Part shown: piece after piece, positions 45,301-53,188 of the stretch
Layout of the letters: each line of letters starts with the position of its first letter
Position numbering within the stretch: position 1 is the first letter of the stretch
Source: Pectinophora gossypiella
Taxonomy: Eukaryota; Arthropoda; Insecta; Lepidoptera; Gelechiidae
Direction: 5' to 3'
NCBI RefSeq assembly: GCF_024362695.1
Contig: NC_065413.1
Coordinates: 15,225,511-15,289,510 of the forward strand
Length of the DNA: 64,000 bases
Position numbers and translations under genes: made by a program
Notes under the pieces: generated by a model
Databases searched by the model: none
Told to the model about the DNA's origin: nothing
The model's input: only the letters and a program-made list of their open reading frames with translations

Positions 45301-47126
45301 CGAGATTTAACGTGGTAATTACCTATATATTCATTACTAGAGTACATAATTATTCAAAAATATAATGTAATGGCAGAAGCATAATTATACATATAAAAAT
45401 AATTGTTGCTTGATATTTGGATCACATTATGTATTTATGTTGCTACCTATATTGCTTCTCTTTATTTGGGAGAGGAATATTTCAACAGGCCACGTAAGGA
45501 CACTAAAAAAGAAGATGGGTAGCGCCGGGAAGTTCTTTCCAAGGAGATGTTCTATCTATCCAGGCGATGTGTTGGTAACCAGGGGGGTTAAATAGGCACC
45601 ATAGAAGCTATTCATTATGTATAGAATTATGGTGCTACCTATATTGCTTCTCTTTATTTCGATCAGAATAATAATGGGTGGAAGATGTGTTGTGCCTGAG
45701 TGTAATAAAAAGGGTCATCATTTATACCCAAAATCAAAGATAAAAGATGCATATGTCTGTTATCCATGAAATTAGAAGGTTAAAATAAACAGCCTGTGTC
45801 CCACTGCTGGGCACAGGCCTCCCCTCAATCAACCGGAGGGGGTATGGAACATACTCCACCACGCTGCTCCACTGCGGGTTGCGGGGGAAATTAGAAGGTT
45901 ATCGAAGGAAAATCTTTACAGCGTCATCTAAAAGTCTGGAAAGTCTCTCATTGAGATAGATGGTTCTGGAAAGTTAAGAGAGAATGTTCTGGAAGCTGAA
46001 GAATTTGTTTTAAGACACGACGTACGTCTTTTCAATTGAATTCTTTATTTCAGATGCGGAGTTTGCAGTAGATGCCAAATGCCACCCGGTACCCTTAGAA
46101 AAAGCCGCTAAAAGCCAAGAGTAAGATTTGCATTTTTTCAAGTCCAATTGTAAATTGGAGATGTCCTTAGAAAAGGTTCAGTACGATCTACTCTCAACCG
46201 GCGTGTGTGTATGAAACGATTGATGAATGTGGAGGAAGCAAGAGAAGTGTGTCAGGATCGAAGCCAATGGAATTGAATAGTCTCTACTTACCCCGGTGGG
46301 AAATGGGCGTGAGTTTATGTGTGTGTGTTGTTCGCCGCAGAATCATTTAATTAATTGTGAGGTTGGTTTGTTCGCAGTGTGTTCAGGATAGCAGTACTGG
46401 GGCTTGATTACCACGACATGACGCGTAAGACTGTGGTGCCGCTGGGAGTCAACCAGCTTTATACTAGATTACTACAACTTAAGGTAATTTCATATGTATC
46501 CAATACATTGTTCCTTGTAAATCTAGAGGCCTATTTCAAAATCTAATTAAATACACTATTAGATTCGTTTTCCGGTAGATAGATAGATAAAATCAATAAA
46601 GATTGATAGGTCTCCCATAATACCAGCGCCGCGGCCCGTGCTAAGCACGTGTCTCGGCATTATGCTGAGGGAGATCCTTTTTTTATTTTGGGCGCCTCCA
46701 TTGAGTATTTAATGTCTGTATTATTTGTCTTTTTGTCTTTGTTTTTTTTTTCTATTTTTTTTTATTTCTGTAATGTAAGTTTGTAAATGTGGCGTCCAAT
46801 ATGGAAATAAATATTTTCTTTCTTTCTTTCTTTCTTCTTTCTATTGAGCACAATGGACACAAAAACAGAGATAAGGACAACATATACAGAAAAGCTCAAC
46901 AGGCGGCCTTATATAGAGATCAATCTTGAGGGATCTTGAGGGCAATCTCGAAGGTGAGATTAGTTTATTAATACCACCCTTAAAGTATTAATATTGTTAT
47001 CCCTTCTTCCAGGGTTACAAAGTACTACAGGTTCCCTACACGGAGTTCAACCCGAAGGACAAGCTGGTGACCCGGGTACAATACATAGAGAAGCGACTAC
47101 GGGAACTGGTTGGCACACGCACGTAA
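36227..47126 (+). CDS. TBRG4: FAST-kinase-family RAP-domain protein, FASTKD4/TBRG4-like (10 coding exons)
   Basis: The family acts in mitochondria, where FASTKD proteins bind and stabilise or process mitochondrial transcripts. Exons 36227-36392, 37329-37516, 38125-38352, 39212-39384, 40428-40653, 42904-43054, 44957-45187, 46054-46120, 46378-46483 and 47013-47126 join in phase through GT-AG introns to 1650 nt (549 residues plus TAA). Residues 1-30 form an Arg/Ser-rich, acid-free presequence (MLKFSGLVWRLGTRSTIRKY). Helix-rich FAST-type repeats follow. The C-terminus (about 478-537) reads as a RAP domain, beginning VFRIAVLGLDYHDM and containing GYKVLQVPYTEF. The length is a little below that of human FASTKD4. 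The ATG follows an AG acceptor directly, so a 5' untranslated exon is likely. The paralogue assignment (FASTKD4 rather than another FASTKD) is less sure than the family. The oddities are the 187-bp array after exon 5 and the dense intronic insertions. Confidence 0.82.
37329..37516 (+). CDS. TBRG4: TBRG4-like exon 2
   Basis: The acceptor is TTACTTCAG and the donor AAG|GTAGTT. The exon enters in phase 1 and leaves in phase 0. It encodes residues 56-118, including a basic linker and the start of the helical region (LLLVAENPVVSRRHALK). Confidence 0.85.
38125..38352 (+). CDS. TBRG4: TBRG4-like exon 3
   Basis: The acceptor is CTCTTCCAG and the donor AAG|GTTATT. Seventy-six whole codons encode residues 119-194. 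The segment EFEKDPRFLKLCRIL is typical of FASTKD helical repeats. Confidence 0.87.
38397..38535. repeat. Dispersed repeat R4 in intron 3
   Basis: GCGCCATCTCTGTTGTGTGG and GGCGGAACTAACTGGTCAA recur at 39590-39660 in intron 4 (GCGCCATCTGTTGCATGTGG). The type is unknown. Confidence 0.55.
38779..39108 (+). mobile_element. SINE family A reference copy, 12-bp target duplication
   Basis: AACTTCCTATCA at 38767-38778 and 39109-39120 flanks 330 bp with boxes A (GTGGTCCAGTGGTTGAGCG) and B (GGTTCGAATCC), the full body, and the GATAGAAGAAGAA tail. It sits in TBRG4 intron 3, in sense orientation. Confidence 0.95.
39212..39384 (+). CDS. TBRG4: TBRG4-like exon 4
   Basis: The acceptor is TTGCTCGCAG and the donor AA|GTAGGT (phase 2). 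It encodes residues 195-252, including ADLLFCMSSLNFPDPLLLD, a leucine-rich helical repeat. It lies just downstream of a full-length SINE at 38779-39108. Confidence 0.87.
39930..40025 (+). mobile_element. Hairpin MITE M2, half copy
   Basis: AGGGTGTTAGTGACATCGTA through AGTGGAATTTTCCGTCGG, one arm of the element at 31503-31706, nested in the intron 4 fold-back element. Confidence 0.7.
40150..40306 (+). mobile_element. SINE family B 3' half
   Basis: From GCTTCGGAAGGCACGCTAAG to CCCAGCAGTGGGACATGTAT, headless, splitting the right arm of the fold-back element. Confidence 0.8.
40428..40653 (+). CDS. TBRG4: TBRG4-like exon 5 (parent of the 187-bp tandem array)
   Basis: The acceptor is TTCCTCAACAG and the donor AAG|GTAAGT. 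It encodes residues 252-327, part of the FAST_1-like helical region (ASAVVTLATLDFTPPE). Its last 128 bp, its donor and 59 bp of intron are repeated in tandem downstream. Only this copy has a strong in-phase acceptor, so it is taken as the used exon. Confidence 0.85.
40526..41434 (+). repeat. Tandem array, 187-bp unit containing a partial exon plus donor (about 5 copies)
   Basis: Units start at 40526, 40713, 40900, 41087 and 41274. The first is the native end of exon 5. Each has 128 bp of coding sequence, the AAG|GTAAGT donor and 59 bp of intron. Copies are almost identical: units 3-5 share a G-to-C change in GATGAGGTCAC, and the last diverges after its donor. The unit is 62 codons plus one base, so it is not frame-neutral. 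The only candidate acceptor in the extra units (AATCTAG, as at 40686-40692) is weak and in the wrong phase. The extra units are probably spliced out. Confidence 0.93.
41465..41626. repeat. Minisatellite, 54-bp unit x3
   Basis: Three near-identical 54-bp units start at 41465, 41519 and 41573. Each contains CATATACATCAGATGC and ends in GGTAACAAT. They lie in intron 5 just after the 187-bp array and are joined to it by a short ATTCA-rich LINE-like tail. Confidence 0.9.
41625..41826 (+). mobile_element. SINE family A copy with internal deletion
   Basis: Box B (GGTTCGATTCTC) is followed after GACATATCATGATGATCC by the later body and tail. The segment with the TTTGTGATCCCTAG block is deleted. The head starts directly at the end of the 54-bp minisatellite. 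Confidence 0.8.
42068..42445 (-). mobile_element. LINE 3' end L2
   Basis: It starts (plus text) CAGAATCATTTATTCAACG, the inverse of the AATAAATGATTCTG end. A plus-strand copy is at 52228-52690. Non-coding. Confidence 0.75.
42503..42851 (-). mobile_element. SINE family B, full-length, 14-bp target duplication
   Basis: TATAGTTTATTCTA at 42489-42502 and 42852-42865 flanks it. It contains the complete minus-strand SINE B, from the GCCTATATACGTCCCACTGC end to the head CACTAGACCATGGAGGC. It lies in intron 5, about 50 bp before exon 6. Confidence 0.93.
42904..43054 (+). CDS. TBRG4: TBRG4-like exon 6
   Basis: The acceptor is TGTCCATAG and the donor GGAG|GTAAAG (phase 1). It encodes residues 328-378 (QQLKEEEMAKSSAWLDLVFS). 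A truncated LINE starts 13 bp past the exon end, and its target duplication begins two bases after the exon, within the donor consensus. Confidence 0.87.
43068..43340 (-). mobile_element. 5'-truncated LINE with GAA tail, 11-bp target duplication
   Basis: AAAGAGCCGTT at 43057-43067 and 43341-43351 flanks it. The minus strand encodes KCKCGTVPQTMEHLTSCPAC then VAKFWADTI, the C-terminus typical of jockey-like reverse transcriptases, ending ACACGATAAGAAGAAGAAG. It sits directly behind the TBRG4 exon 6 donor. Confidence 0.9.
43387..43705 (-). mobile_element. SINE family D, near full-length
   Basis: The minus-strand tRNA-like head (GTTCGCAGAACGCTTGCC, box B GGTTCAAATCC) is followed by the CACGTGCTCA-type body (here AACGTGCTCAG) and ends at GTGAAAAACGGGAC. 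It is in TBRG4 intron 6. Confidence 0.8.
43905..44205 (-). mobile_element. SINE family D with rearranged 3' end
   Basis: The head at about 44205 (GAGCTACCACGGCTC in plus text; box B GGTTCGAAGCC) and the body run on the minus strand to 43965. The 3' segment at 43905-43945 (TCTTCGCGAGTTGGAAGG) is in the opposite orientation. Confidence 0.75.
44480..44912. mobile_element. hAT-type MITE, 8-bp target duplication
   Basis: Termini CAGGGATGTTA and TAACATCCTTG are inverse with one mismatch. The flanks are GCGTGATA (44472-44479) and GCGGGATA (44913-44920), 7 of 8 identical. The interior repeats GGATACGG and GGTTACGG motifs. It is non-coding, in TBRG4 intron 6 just before exon 7, inserted into an older repeat (GCTGGCGCGTAGTG). 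Confidence 0.82.
44957..45187 (+). CDS. TBRG4: TBRG4-like exon 7
   Basis: The acceptor is TTTGTTTCTAG and the donor TATG|GTGAGT. It encodes residues 378-455 (SRRKLMIIDAYVLATCGAQ and onward), matching a FAST_2-like region. It begins only 44 bp downstream of a hAT-type MITE. Confidence 0.87.
45465..45955 (+). mobile_element. Decayed element X, plus-strand copy (split by a SINE)
   Basis: It carries broken frames: GARNISTGHVRTLKKKM matches a copy at 48473-49205 in another frame, and MGGRCVVPECNKKGHHLYPK looks like the start of a THAP-type zinc finger before a stop. A SINE B tail (45783-45886) interrupts it. It lies in TBRG4 intron 7. Confidence 0.6.
45783..45886 (-). mobile_element. SINE family B tail insertion (104 bp), 15-bp target duplication
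   Basis: GAAATTAGAAGGTTA at 45768-45782 and 45887-45901 flanks a 5'-truncated minus-strand SINE B end. It splits element X cleanly. Confidence 0.93.
46054..46120 (+). CDS. TBRG4: TBRG4-like exon 8
   Basis: This 67-bp exon has acceptor TTTATTTCAG and donor AAGA|GTAAGA. It encodes residues 455-477 (DAEFAVDAKCHPVPLEKA), the linker before the RAP domain. Confidence 0.82.
46378..46483 (+). CDS. TBRG4: TBRG4-like exon 9 (RAP domain, first half)
   Basis: The acceptor is GTTCGCAG and the donor AAG|GTAATT. It encodes residues 477-512, opening the RAP fold (VFRIAVLGLDYHDMTRK) and ending in an amphipathic helix (NQLYTRLLQLK). Confidence 0.87.
46562..46985. mobile_element. Cluster of LINE ends and a MITE half in intron 9
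   Basis: 46590-46842 is a plus-strand LINE-like 3' UTR (GTGTCTCGGCATTATGCTGA) ending in TTTC repeats. 46838-46915 is the inverse of the L4 end at 31752. 46919-46985 is half of MITE M1 (GGTGAGATTAGTTTATTAAT). Confidence 0.6.
47013..47126 (+). CDS. TBRG4: TBRG4-like exon 10 (RAP domain end, stop)
   Basis: The acceptor is CTTCTTCCAG. Thirty-seven codons plus TAA encode residues 513-549 (GYKVLQVPYTEFNPKDK and a final basic helix), completing the RAP domain. No polyadenylation signal lies close by. The first AATAAA noted downstream is at 48173. Confidence 0.87.
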   Translation, partial: GYKVLQVPYTEFNPKDKLVTRVQYIEKRLRELVGTRT

Positions 47127-47290
47127 CAGCATAGCAATTAATTTATATAATGTACAAACTAAGTCGTCACAGCGTGTAGGCGGTGTGAGGTGAACGCGCA
47201 CGTCGCGACGCAGGAGCCATTTTGCGGTAAATTTTGCGGTCTTGCGCCGCGATTTTTTTTTTATGGGCCGAGTATATTGGCTCAACTATC

Positions 47291-47606
47291 TTCTTCTTTG
47301 TCTCCCTCACTGCTGAGGATCGCGACCACAGGTTATGGTTTTCCACTCGGTACGGCTATATGCTTTGTGGACCGCCCTCTGTATGCTGCCGCCCACCATC
47401 CTCTTCACGATGTCAGACCAACTCGTAGGCGCCCTTCCTCGCGCACGTTTGCTATCCATTTGCCCAACGATGATCTGCTTCTCCAGACTGTGCTTCGGAG
47501 ACATAATATGTCCGAAAAAGCTTAGGGCACGATTCCGGCATATCGAGGAGAGCCGCGTCGTGGTCTTGAGCTCTTCAACTTTAGGGCTTCTCTATGTTTA
47601 CCATCA
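47291..47606 (-). mobile_element. 5'-truncated LINE with 12-bp target duplication and fold-back junction
   Basis: GGCTCAACTATC at 47279-47290 and 47607-47618 flanks it. The minus strand encodes GRAPTSWSDIVKRMVGGS then RTEWKTITCGRDPQQ and a stop, the end of a non-LTR reverse transcriptase, with a GAGACAAAGAAGAAG tail. Its 5' edge (47581-47606) is the inverse of the flanking DNA, not LINE sequence. It lies 165 bp past the TBRG4 stop. Confidence 0.88.
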
Positions 47607-47646
47607 GGCTCAACTATCCCTGATGGTAAACATAGAGAAGCCCTAA
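47581..47646. repeat. Perfect 28-bp inverted repeat with 10-nt loop
   Basis: The left arm 47581-47608 and right arm 47619-47646 are exact complements (GGGCTTCTCTATGTTTACC...). The loop CTCAACTATC lies inside the target duplication of the adjoining LINE. Confidence 0.97.
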
Positions 47647-48348
47647 TTGCAGTAGCTACTGAAAAGCAACGCAATGAGTCATGCCTTGATCACACCTACC
47701 GAGTGGACGAGCGAGACAGTGCGCTCGGCCGAGTACTCGTTGTGTATGAACATTACGATGAGTGCACGGCTGAGCGCTCGGCCGAGTTATTTGGCGAGAT
47801 AGTTACTCGACCCCTGTTCTATTTGCTAGGCCGAGTATCAACCCCGCGCTTTCCCGCAATGTCTCGCGCGTCCACTCGGTAGGTGTGACCAAGCTATCAG
47901 TTTCGAATCAGTTGCGACTACCATACTGGCCTACTAGGTGCTTCTTCACGCTTCGCTTAAAGGACCTCATATTGTAAGGAGGGAACACTTGATAACATAC
48001 GATTTCGTACAAATATTTAAAAAATGCGACGACTTCGTCGCGTGCGACTCCTGCGGCGCGTCTAGGCCCGCGTTCACCTTTATTTTAATATGCCAAGGAT
48101 AATTATGCGCCGATTTACAAAAAAAAACTTAAACTTTTTAGGCGTTTTTTTTTCTTTTTTACGTATTCAGTGAATAAATGTTGTACATAATCTATATGTA
48201 GAATACGATGGCATTCACAGAAAACGAAAAAAAAAACCCTTAAGTCTTTTTTTTAGATCTGGACCTGTGCGTTAGAGACTGACAGGCACAGCTCGCGCTC
48301 GTAGTACCTATGGAGGTGAGCAGTCGCCTCAGAAATCAAGGGGTTAAA
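47647..48348. other. Intergenic downstream of TBRG4
   Basis: A segment at 47695-47890 repeats GGCCGAGTA / CTCGGCCGAG motifs and has inverse ends (CACACCTACCGAGTGGAC and GTCCACTCGGTAGGTGTG), so it is a MITE-like hairpin. AATAAA at 48173 might serve TBRG4. Nothing else was recognised. Confidence 0.5.
47690..47890. mobile_element. Hairpin MITE with CACACCTACCGAGTGGAC termini
   Basis: Inverse ends lie at 47691-47709 (CACACCTACCGAGTGGAC) and 47870-47888 (GTCCACTCGGTAGGTGTG), with CGGCCGAGTA-type subrepeats inside. The outer flanks TTGATCA and CCAAGCTATCA may extend the repeat. Non-coding. Confidence 0.7.
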
Positions 48349-48472
48349 GGCCACAGCAAAGTCATTCATCTAAAAAATCAATATTGCTATTTGTCATTGT
48401 GCACTTACTTTTTTATGCGCAAATGTCAAATTAGCGTCAATAAGGGACTTTTTAGACCTCAAAAACATAGAT

Positions 48473-49205
48473 GGTGTTAAAGATTTTCCATCGTTTAACC
48501 TTCTAATTTCATGGATAACGTACATAATTGAGTCGTTCTTCTTTTTTATCGACAATGATCTGTCCTTCGTTCTGCTAATATAGTTATCTTATTATACTCA
48601 AAATACAAGCAAAATACTAATCGGTTCCTCAATTAGTCCTTAAAGTAGCTTGATTGTTTTTCACAAAATTCTGTGACAGAGTGGTAAATTGAAATGCTGT
48701 CTCCGATGAAAAGGACCACTCTGTCACAATATTTTTTGGAATGCGTCTACAAAGAAAAGTATGTTACCAAGATAAAGAGAACCACTAAATAGTCCTCTAC
48801 AGGCACATCTTTATATGATGTTTTAAAATATTTAATGCCGTTATAATTTTAAAGATGTTAAATCCGATAAATTGAGAAAATGTCTTTTTATTGTCGATAA
48901 AAAAGAAGAACGACCCAATTATGTATATTTTATCTTTATTTTTGGGTATAAATGATGACCCTTTTTATTACACTCGGTCACGATTACACCTTCCAGCCCT
49001 TATTATTCTGATCGAAATAAAGAGAAGCAATATAGGTAGCAACATAATTCTATACATAATGAATAAATAGCTTCCATGTTGCCTATTTAACCCCCCAGGT
49101 TATTAACGTATCACCTGGATAGATAGAACATCTCCTTGAAAAGAACTTTCCGGCGCTGCCCATCTTTTAGTGTCCTTACGTGGCTTGTTGAAATATTCCT
49201 CTTGG
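48473..49205 (-). mobile_element. Decayed element X, minus-strand copy
   Basis: The minus strand has an open frame through SGQRIIISQEEYFNKPRKDT and KRWAAPESSFQGDVLSIQ to a TAA, then a UTR with TACCTATATTGCTTCTCTTT shared with the copy at 45465. A hairpin element (48522-48924) is inserted in it. The family is not recognised. Confidence 0.6.
48522..48924. mobile_element. 403-bp inverted-repeat element nested in element X
   Basis: The ends ACATAATTGAGTCGTTCTTC and its inverse GAAGAACGACCCAATTATGT extend about 33 bp inward (TTTTTTATCGACA). The plus-strand copy of element X lacks it, giving an empty site. Inside is a second small inverse pair (GACAGAGTGGT / ACCACTCTGTC). Confidence 0.8.
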
Positions 49206-49305
49206 CTTATTATAATTCGCTGGCCTGACTTGTGTTTCACTTCTAAGAGACGTTCGTAATTCCGTAATCAAGACTTATGAAGAATGAAACATACTAGAAT
49301 ACCCA

Positions 49306-49690
49306 AATCCCGGGATTTGATTAGTAAATTCCGGGAATCTCGGCATTTGGTAGGTAAATCCCGGAAAGCCCCGAACTTGTGTACTAAATCCCGGGATTTT
49401 ATTTGTAGATTCCGGGAATTCCCGGTTTCTGTTTAGTAAATTCCGGAAAGCCCCGGGCTTGTGTACTTAATCCCCGGATTTGATTAGTAAATTCCGGGAA
49501 TTGCCAGCATTTGTTTAGTAAATCCCGGAAAGCCGTGGTGTTGTGTATTAAATCACGGGATATTATTAGTAAATTTCGGGACTTCCCGGCATTTGTTTTG
49601 TAAATCCCGGAAAGACCTGGACTTGTGTACTACATCCCGGGATTTGATTAGTAAATCCCGGGATTACCCGGAATTTTGGGTACTGTAAAA
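49306..49690. repeat. Minisatellite, about 82-bp unit, nearly 5 copies
   Basis: Units begin near 49306, 49386, 49469, 49551 and 49634. Each has CCCGGGATTTGATTAGTAA, a CCGGGAA core, TTTGTTTAGTAAATCCCGG and CTTGTGTACTAAATC. The copies have diverged by scattered substitutions. Confidence 0.88.
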
Positions 49691-49691
49691 C

Positions 49692-50200
49692 TTACGTGTT
49701 TTAAAAGTGATTTGGAAATAAAATAAATGCATTTTTATTTTTTTCTGTCAAATCTGAATTTGTACTCTTAATTAACTTTAATTTTGCGACTCAGATTTGT
49801 CGAGTGCCAGTAATTGTGTTGTGTGTGAAGTGAAAACTTGACAAAGCACCTCAATTCACCTCATCCCGTACTTTGGAAATGTCTGGAACTTGCTAGAATT
49901 GTAATGACGACCGGAATTATTCATTGTTTCTTGTTTTGCTGTATAATCTTTTGCTGATATGCCGATTGTACTATTAATGGGAAGTGAGATACAAAATGTG
50001 ATTAAACAGGTTAATGAAAAATGTATTAGTGCAACGACCATCTGCTTGTTAGACCAAAATTGATAGAAATGTTTGTAAACAAATTATTGTACAGAACCTC
50101 TTGTACTTTATTAACGTCGCCTTATGGAGATAACCAGGTAAGCGCCTTTTTGCAAAATTAGATTTTCATGTGATTTTCTTACAATACAATACAAAAACTT
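49692..50200. other. Intergenic, nothing recognised
   Basis: AT-rich sequence with short open frames only. Confidence 0.5.
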
Positions 50201-50262
50201 CATTCATCACCAGCCCATTAACGTCCCCACTGCTGGGGCACGGGCGTTCCCTATGGATGGAT
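50201..50262 (-). mobile_element. Tail-only SINE C insertion (62 bp), target duplication
   Basis: ACAAAAACTT (with AT before it) lies at 50191-50200 and 50263-50272. The insert is the last 60 bases of family C (AGCCCATTAACGTCCCCACT). Confidence 0.92.
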
Positions 50263-50467
50263 ACAAAAACTTAAAAATACATTATTATCACAACAGGAAG
50301 TGATTTTTCATAAAGGCGCTTGCGTTGTTTCCTCTTTAAGTTGTCTTAAATGTGTAGTTGAATTTTTAATTATGAAGTTTATTTTAATGTAAGTATATAT
50401 ACTTATGTCTTTTGCTAGGTGCACTGCCAACATTTGTAACTGTACTGCGTCTACACACAAATATAAC

Positions 50468-50600
50468 ATAAACAGCCTATATATTATGTCCCGTTGCTGG
50501 TCACAGGCCTCCCCTCAATCAACAGGAGGGGGTATGGAGCATACTCCACCACGCTGCTCCACTGCGGGTTGGTGGAGGCGTTTCGGCTAGTAGCCCGGGC
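50468..50600 (-). mobile_element. SINE family B 3' half
   Basis: Minus-strand end from ACAGCCTATATATTATGTCC to GGCTAGTAGCCCGGG, 5' truncated. Confidence 0.78.
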
Positions 50601-50917
50601 TACTGCACACAACTACTACACTACTAATATAAGTAATTTTTATATTATTGTGTGACCTATAGTGTAGTAGTAGTTTTATGTTATTTTTTGATCTACAATA
50701 ATGTCACGGGTTCGAATCACGGCTCGAAATCTAAACCACTGAGTCCGATTTATAAGTTTGAATCCATGTTTGGATCATAGATCATTGATATCACGTGGTT
50801 TCCAGTATTTGGACGAGAAAAGGGGTTTTCAAAGACAAACGGAAAGTAACCCTATAAGGGTTCCGTTTTTCCTTTTCAGGTTTGGAACCCTAAAAACCAC
50901 GAGTCATATGCGATTGG

Positions 50918-51010
50918 ATGAGCCATGTCATAGGCTTACGGCGGCTCAATAGTAACCATGTCGCCAGGGTTGATAAGGTCGGTCATTGGTCCCCACACAA
51001 TAGAAGATTC
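50918..51010 (+). mobile_element. SINE family A tail fragment
   Basis: GAGCCATGTCATAGGC through AGGGTTGATAAGGTCGGTCA and ACACAATAGAAG. Confidence 0.65.
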
Positions 51011-51547
51011 TAAGTAACTGACTTAGCACAAAGACATAATTATCTTACAAATAACTTGTATATGTTGACAACACGAATGATTGTGAAGTGCGAGTGTAGA
51101 TATGGTTGTTATATATTATTTAAATAAACAAGAGTTAACAATGAAATCTTTTATTTACAACCAGCAACTTTATTTATAATCACGGCTTTATCATTTCCTT
51201 TTTAACGAAACTGCAACAAAAATAAAAAAAAGATTAAGCACTACAATTCTTTTTGTTTCTTTTCGTGGCTCGGAAACTCTGGTAATTGAGTAATATAGTA
51301 ATATTTCCTCTTATGATGGAGTAGTGTGGCTTACCTACTCTACTGTCGCTGTAAACTCATAAAATAAGTAATTACTAACTTATGCAGGCTTATATTACTT
51401 ATAATTATTTTGCATTTTTTTTTATTTTGGACGGATTAAAAATAAACTAAAATGTATGTAAATGTCAAACTCAGATGTAGACGGGAGTTGCCTTTGCGCT
51501 GGATGTACATAAATTTGATCTGTCACTTTTAATAGGGAGATATGGTG

Positions 51548-51683
51548 GGTTAAAAAGGCCACAAAGCAATTCATCTAAAAAGCAATATTGCTATTTCACA
51601 TTTGTGTGTATATTTTATATGCGCAGATGTCAAATTGCAATATTGCTTTTTAGATGAATTGCTTCGATGTGGCCTTTTACCCC
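51548..51683. mobile_element. Hairpin MITE M3, intact
   Basis: Arms of about 45 bp: AAAGGCCACA, CAATTCATCTAAAAAGCAAT, ATTGC and their inverse. Remnants are at 4236-4345 and 48347-48440. The loop holds GTGTGTATATTTTATATG. Non-coding. Confidence 0.85.
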
Positions 51684-52227
51684 TCAAGGTATAGGTACTG
51701 TCATGAGCAATATCATGTACCCACTTTAGAACCCTGTCGCACTATCATATTTGACATTTAGGGAGACTTACGGTTTAATTTGTCAATAAAGTTAATGTGA
51801 CATGGTATCAAAGTGTATACATATTAGCACGCTCTTAAGAAAAAACCTCTATAAACAAAAAAACAAAACGGTCACGTAACAAAACACGAACTGATCGTTC
51901 ATGTACTTGGCAGAGTGGAACGCATGCGGTATCTCCCGTCTATAAAATCCTCGAGATATCAACACAGTACGTTAAAATCTTTCTAAACGGCCAAAATGTA
52001 AGAAATATTTAACTTCTAACTACTTATTTATCACATATTTTTGCATTAACAAAGATTAAAACTCGTATTCTAAGATGTCAACTCGAAACAACTCAAACTC
52101 GACTCTGCTTTGCAATTCTGGCATTCTGGTCTTCTAAAATAAAATTTTATTTAGAAGATTTTGACAGGCATAAAACGAAACTTAACTTACTTACACTTTA
52201 AATTACAATACAATAAATAAAAATAAA

Positions 52228-52690
52228 ATTGCTATTCAAAGTTCTAGATGAAGTAAATTAAATTCATCTTTTTTGGAGTTATGTATACGTTTTTACAATA
52301 GAATCATCATCATCATCACCAGCCCATTAACGTCCCCACTGCTGGGGCACGGGCCTACAATAGAATATCAGATAATATTTTAAATTTGTCAGAAAAATAA
52401 TTTAAAGCTCATACTTATGAAGCTTACTTTAGGTAAAAAAGCTTATTATAAGATTAACGACTACCTAAATGATAAAAATGTCTGTTATTGAATGTGTTCC
52501 TCTAGTTATTAAATAACTTGTAATGTCCCTCATTGGTTTTTTAAAGATGTGTTGCTGTTGCAGTTTCTTGTCATTTCTTCTCCTCAGCCATAACACCTTG
52601 CGAAATGACGTAAATTCAAAAATGTTACATTGACCTTCAACAAGTTTATCCATGATAATTACGTTGAATAAATGATTCTGATTCTGATTC
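52228..52690 (+). mobile_element. LINE 3' end L2, plus-strand copy
   Basis: Inverse relative of 42068-42445, ending TTGAATAAATGATTCTGATT. A SINE C tail is inserted at 52305-52356. Confidence 0.75.
52305..52356 (-). mobile_element. Tail-only SINE C insertion (52 bp), 10-bp target duplication
   Basis: ACAATAGAAT at 52295-52304 and 52357-52366 flanks CATCATCATCATCACC and CCCCACTGCTGGGGCACGGG, the end of family C, nested in LINE end L2. Confidence 0.95.
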
Positions 52691-53091
52691 CGAAAATAAT
52701 TGAGTCATGCCATTGCTCAACCTCACTGGAGTTTACTCAAATAAGGTGGACGCAACTTCTAAGAATAAGTACCGATTTTGAGGTGATCCTAAGTTGGCAT
52801 CAACTGAGAATGGAGTCGAGGAAAGTTCCAATGTACATCTTAGAAAACGGATGTAAATATCACGAGATATCAATTAGGTACTTTATAAAAGCGAGTTTGT
52901 AGAAACTTTTTACTATTTTTAAATTTTAAATACTAATCATAAATGTAAGACATCAATTTCTTTAACTCGCTTCCAAAATTACCTAAATTTTTGATAGAAA
53001 TTAATACTAACTACACATTGCTACTGGTATAACTAAACATTAAATAAAGTCTAACTGATCTAGTCTAGAAAATCCCACCGCTGGGCAAATA

Positions 53092-53188
53092 TAACTTAGC
53101 AGCCTTTAAACGTCCCACTGCTGGGTATGCCCAGTGGTTGCCCTCAATCAACTTGAGGAGCATACCCCACCACACTTCACCACTGATT
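53092..53188 (-). mobile_element. SINE family B tail, rearranged
   Basis: GTCCCACTGCTGGG is followed by TATGCCCAGTGGTTGCCCTC, so the CCCAGCAGTGGG region is locally inverted or converted. The rest matches the family B end. Confidence 0.6.

Noticed and set aside
45678..45770. A THAP-domain host gene
   Set aside because: Only about 30 codons resemble a THAP start before a stop, and the sequence recurs inverted at 48.5-49.2 kb, so it belongs to a decayed mobile element.
47190..47646. Plus-strand open frames of about 100 codons downstream of TBRG4
   Set aside because: They are the antisense of the minus-strand LINE reverse-transcriptase fragment.
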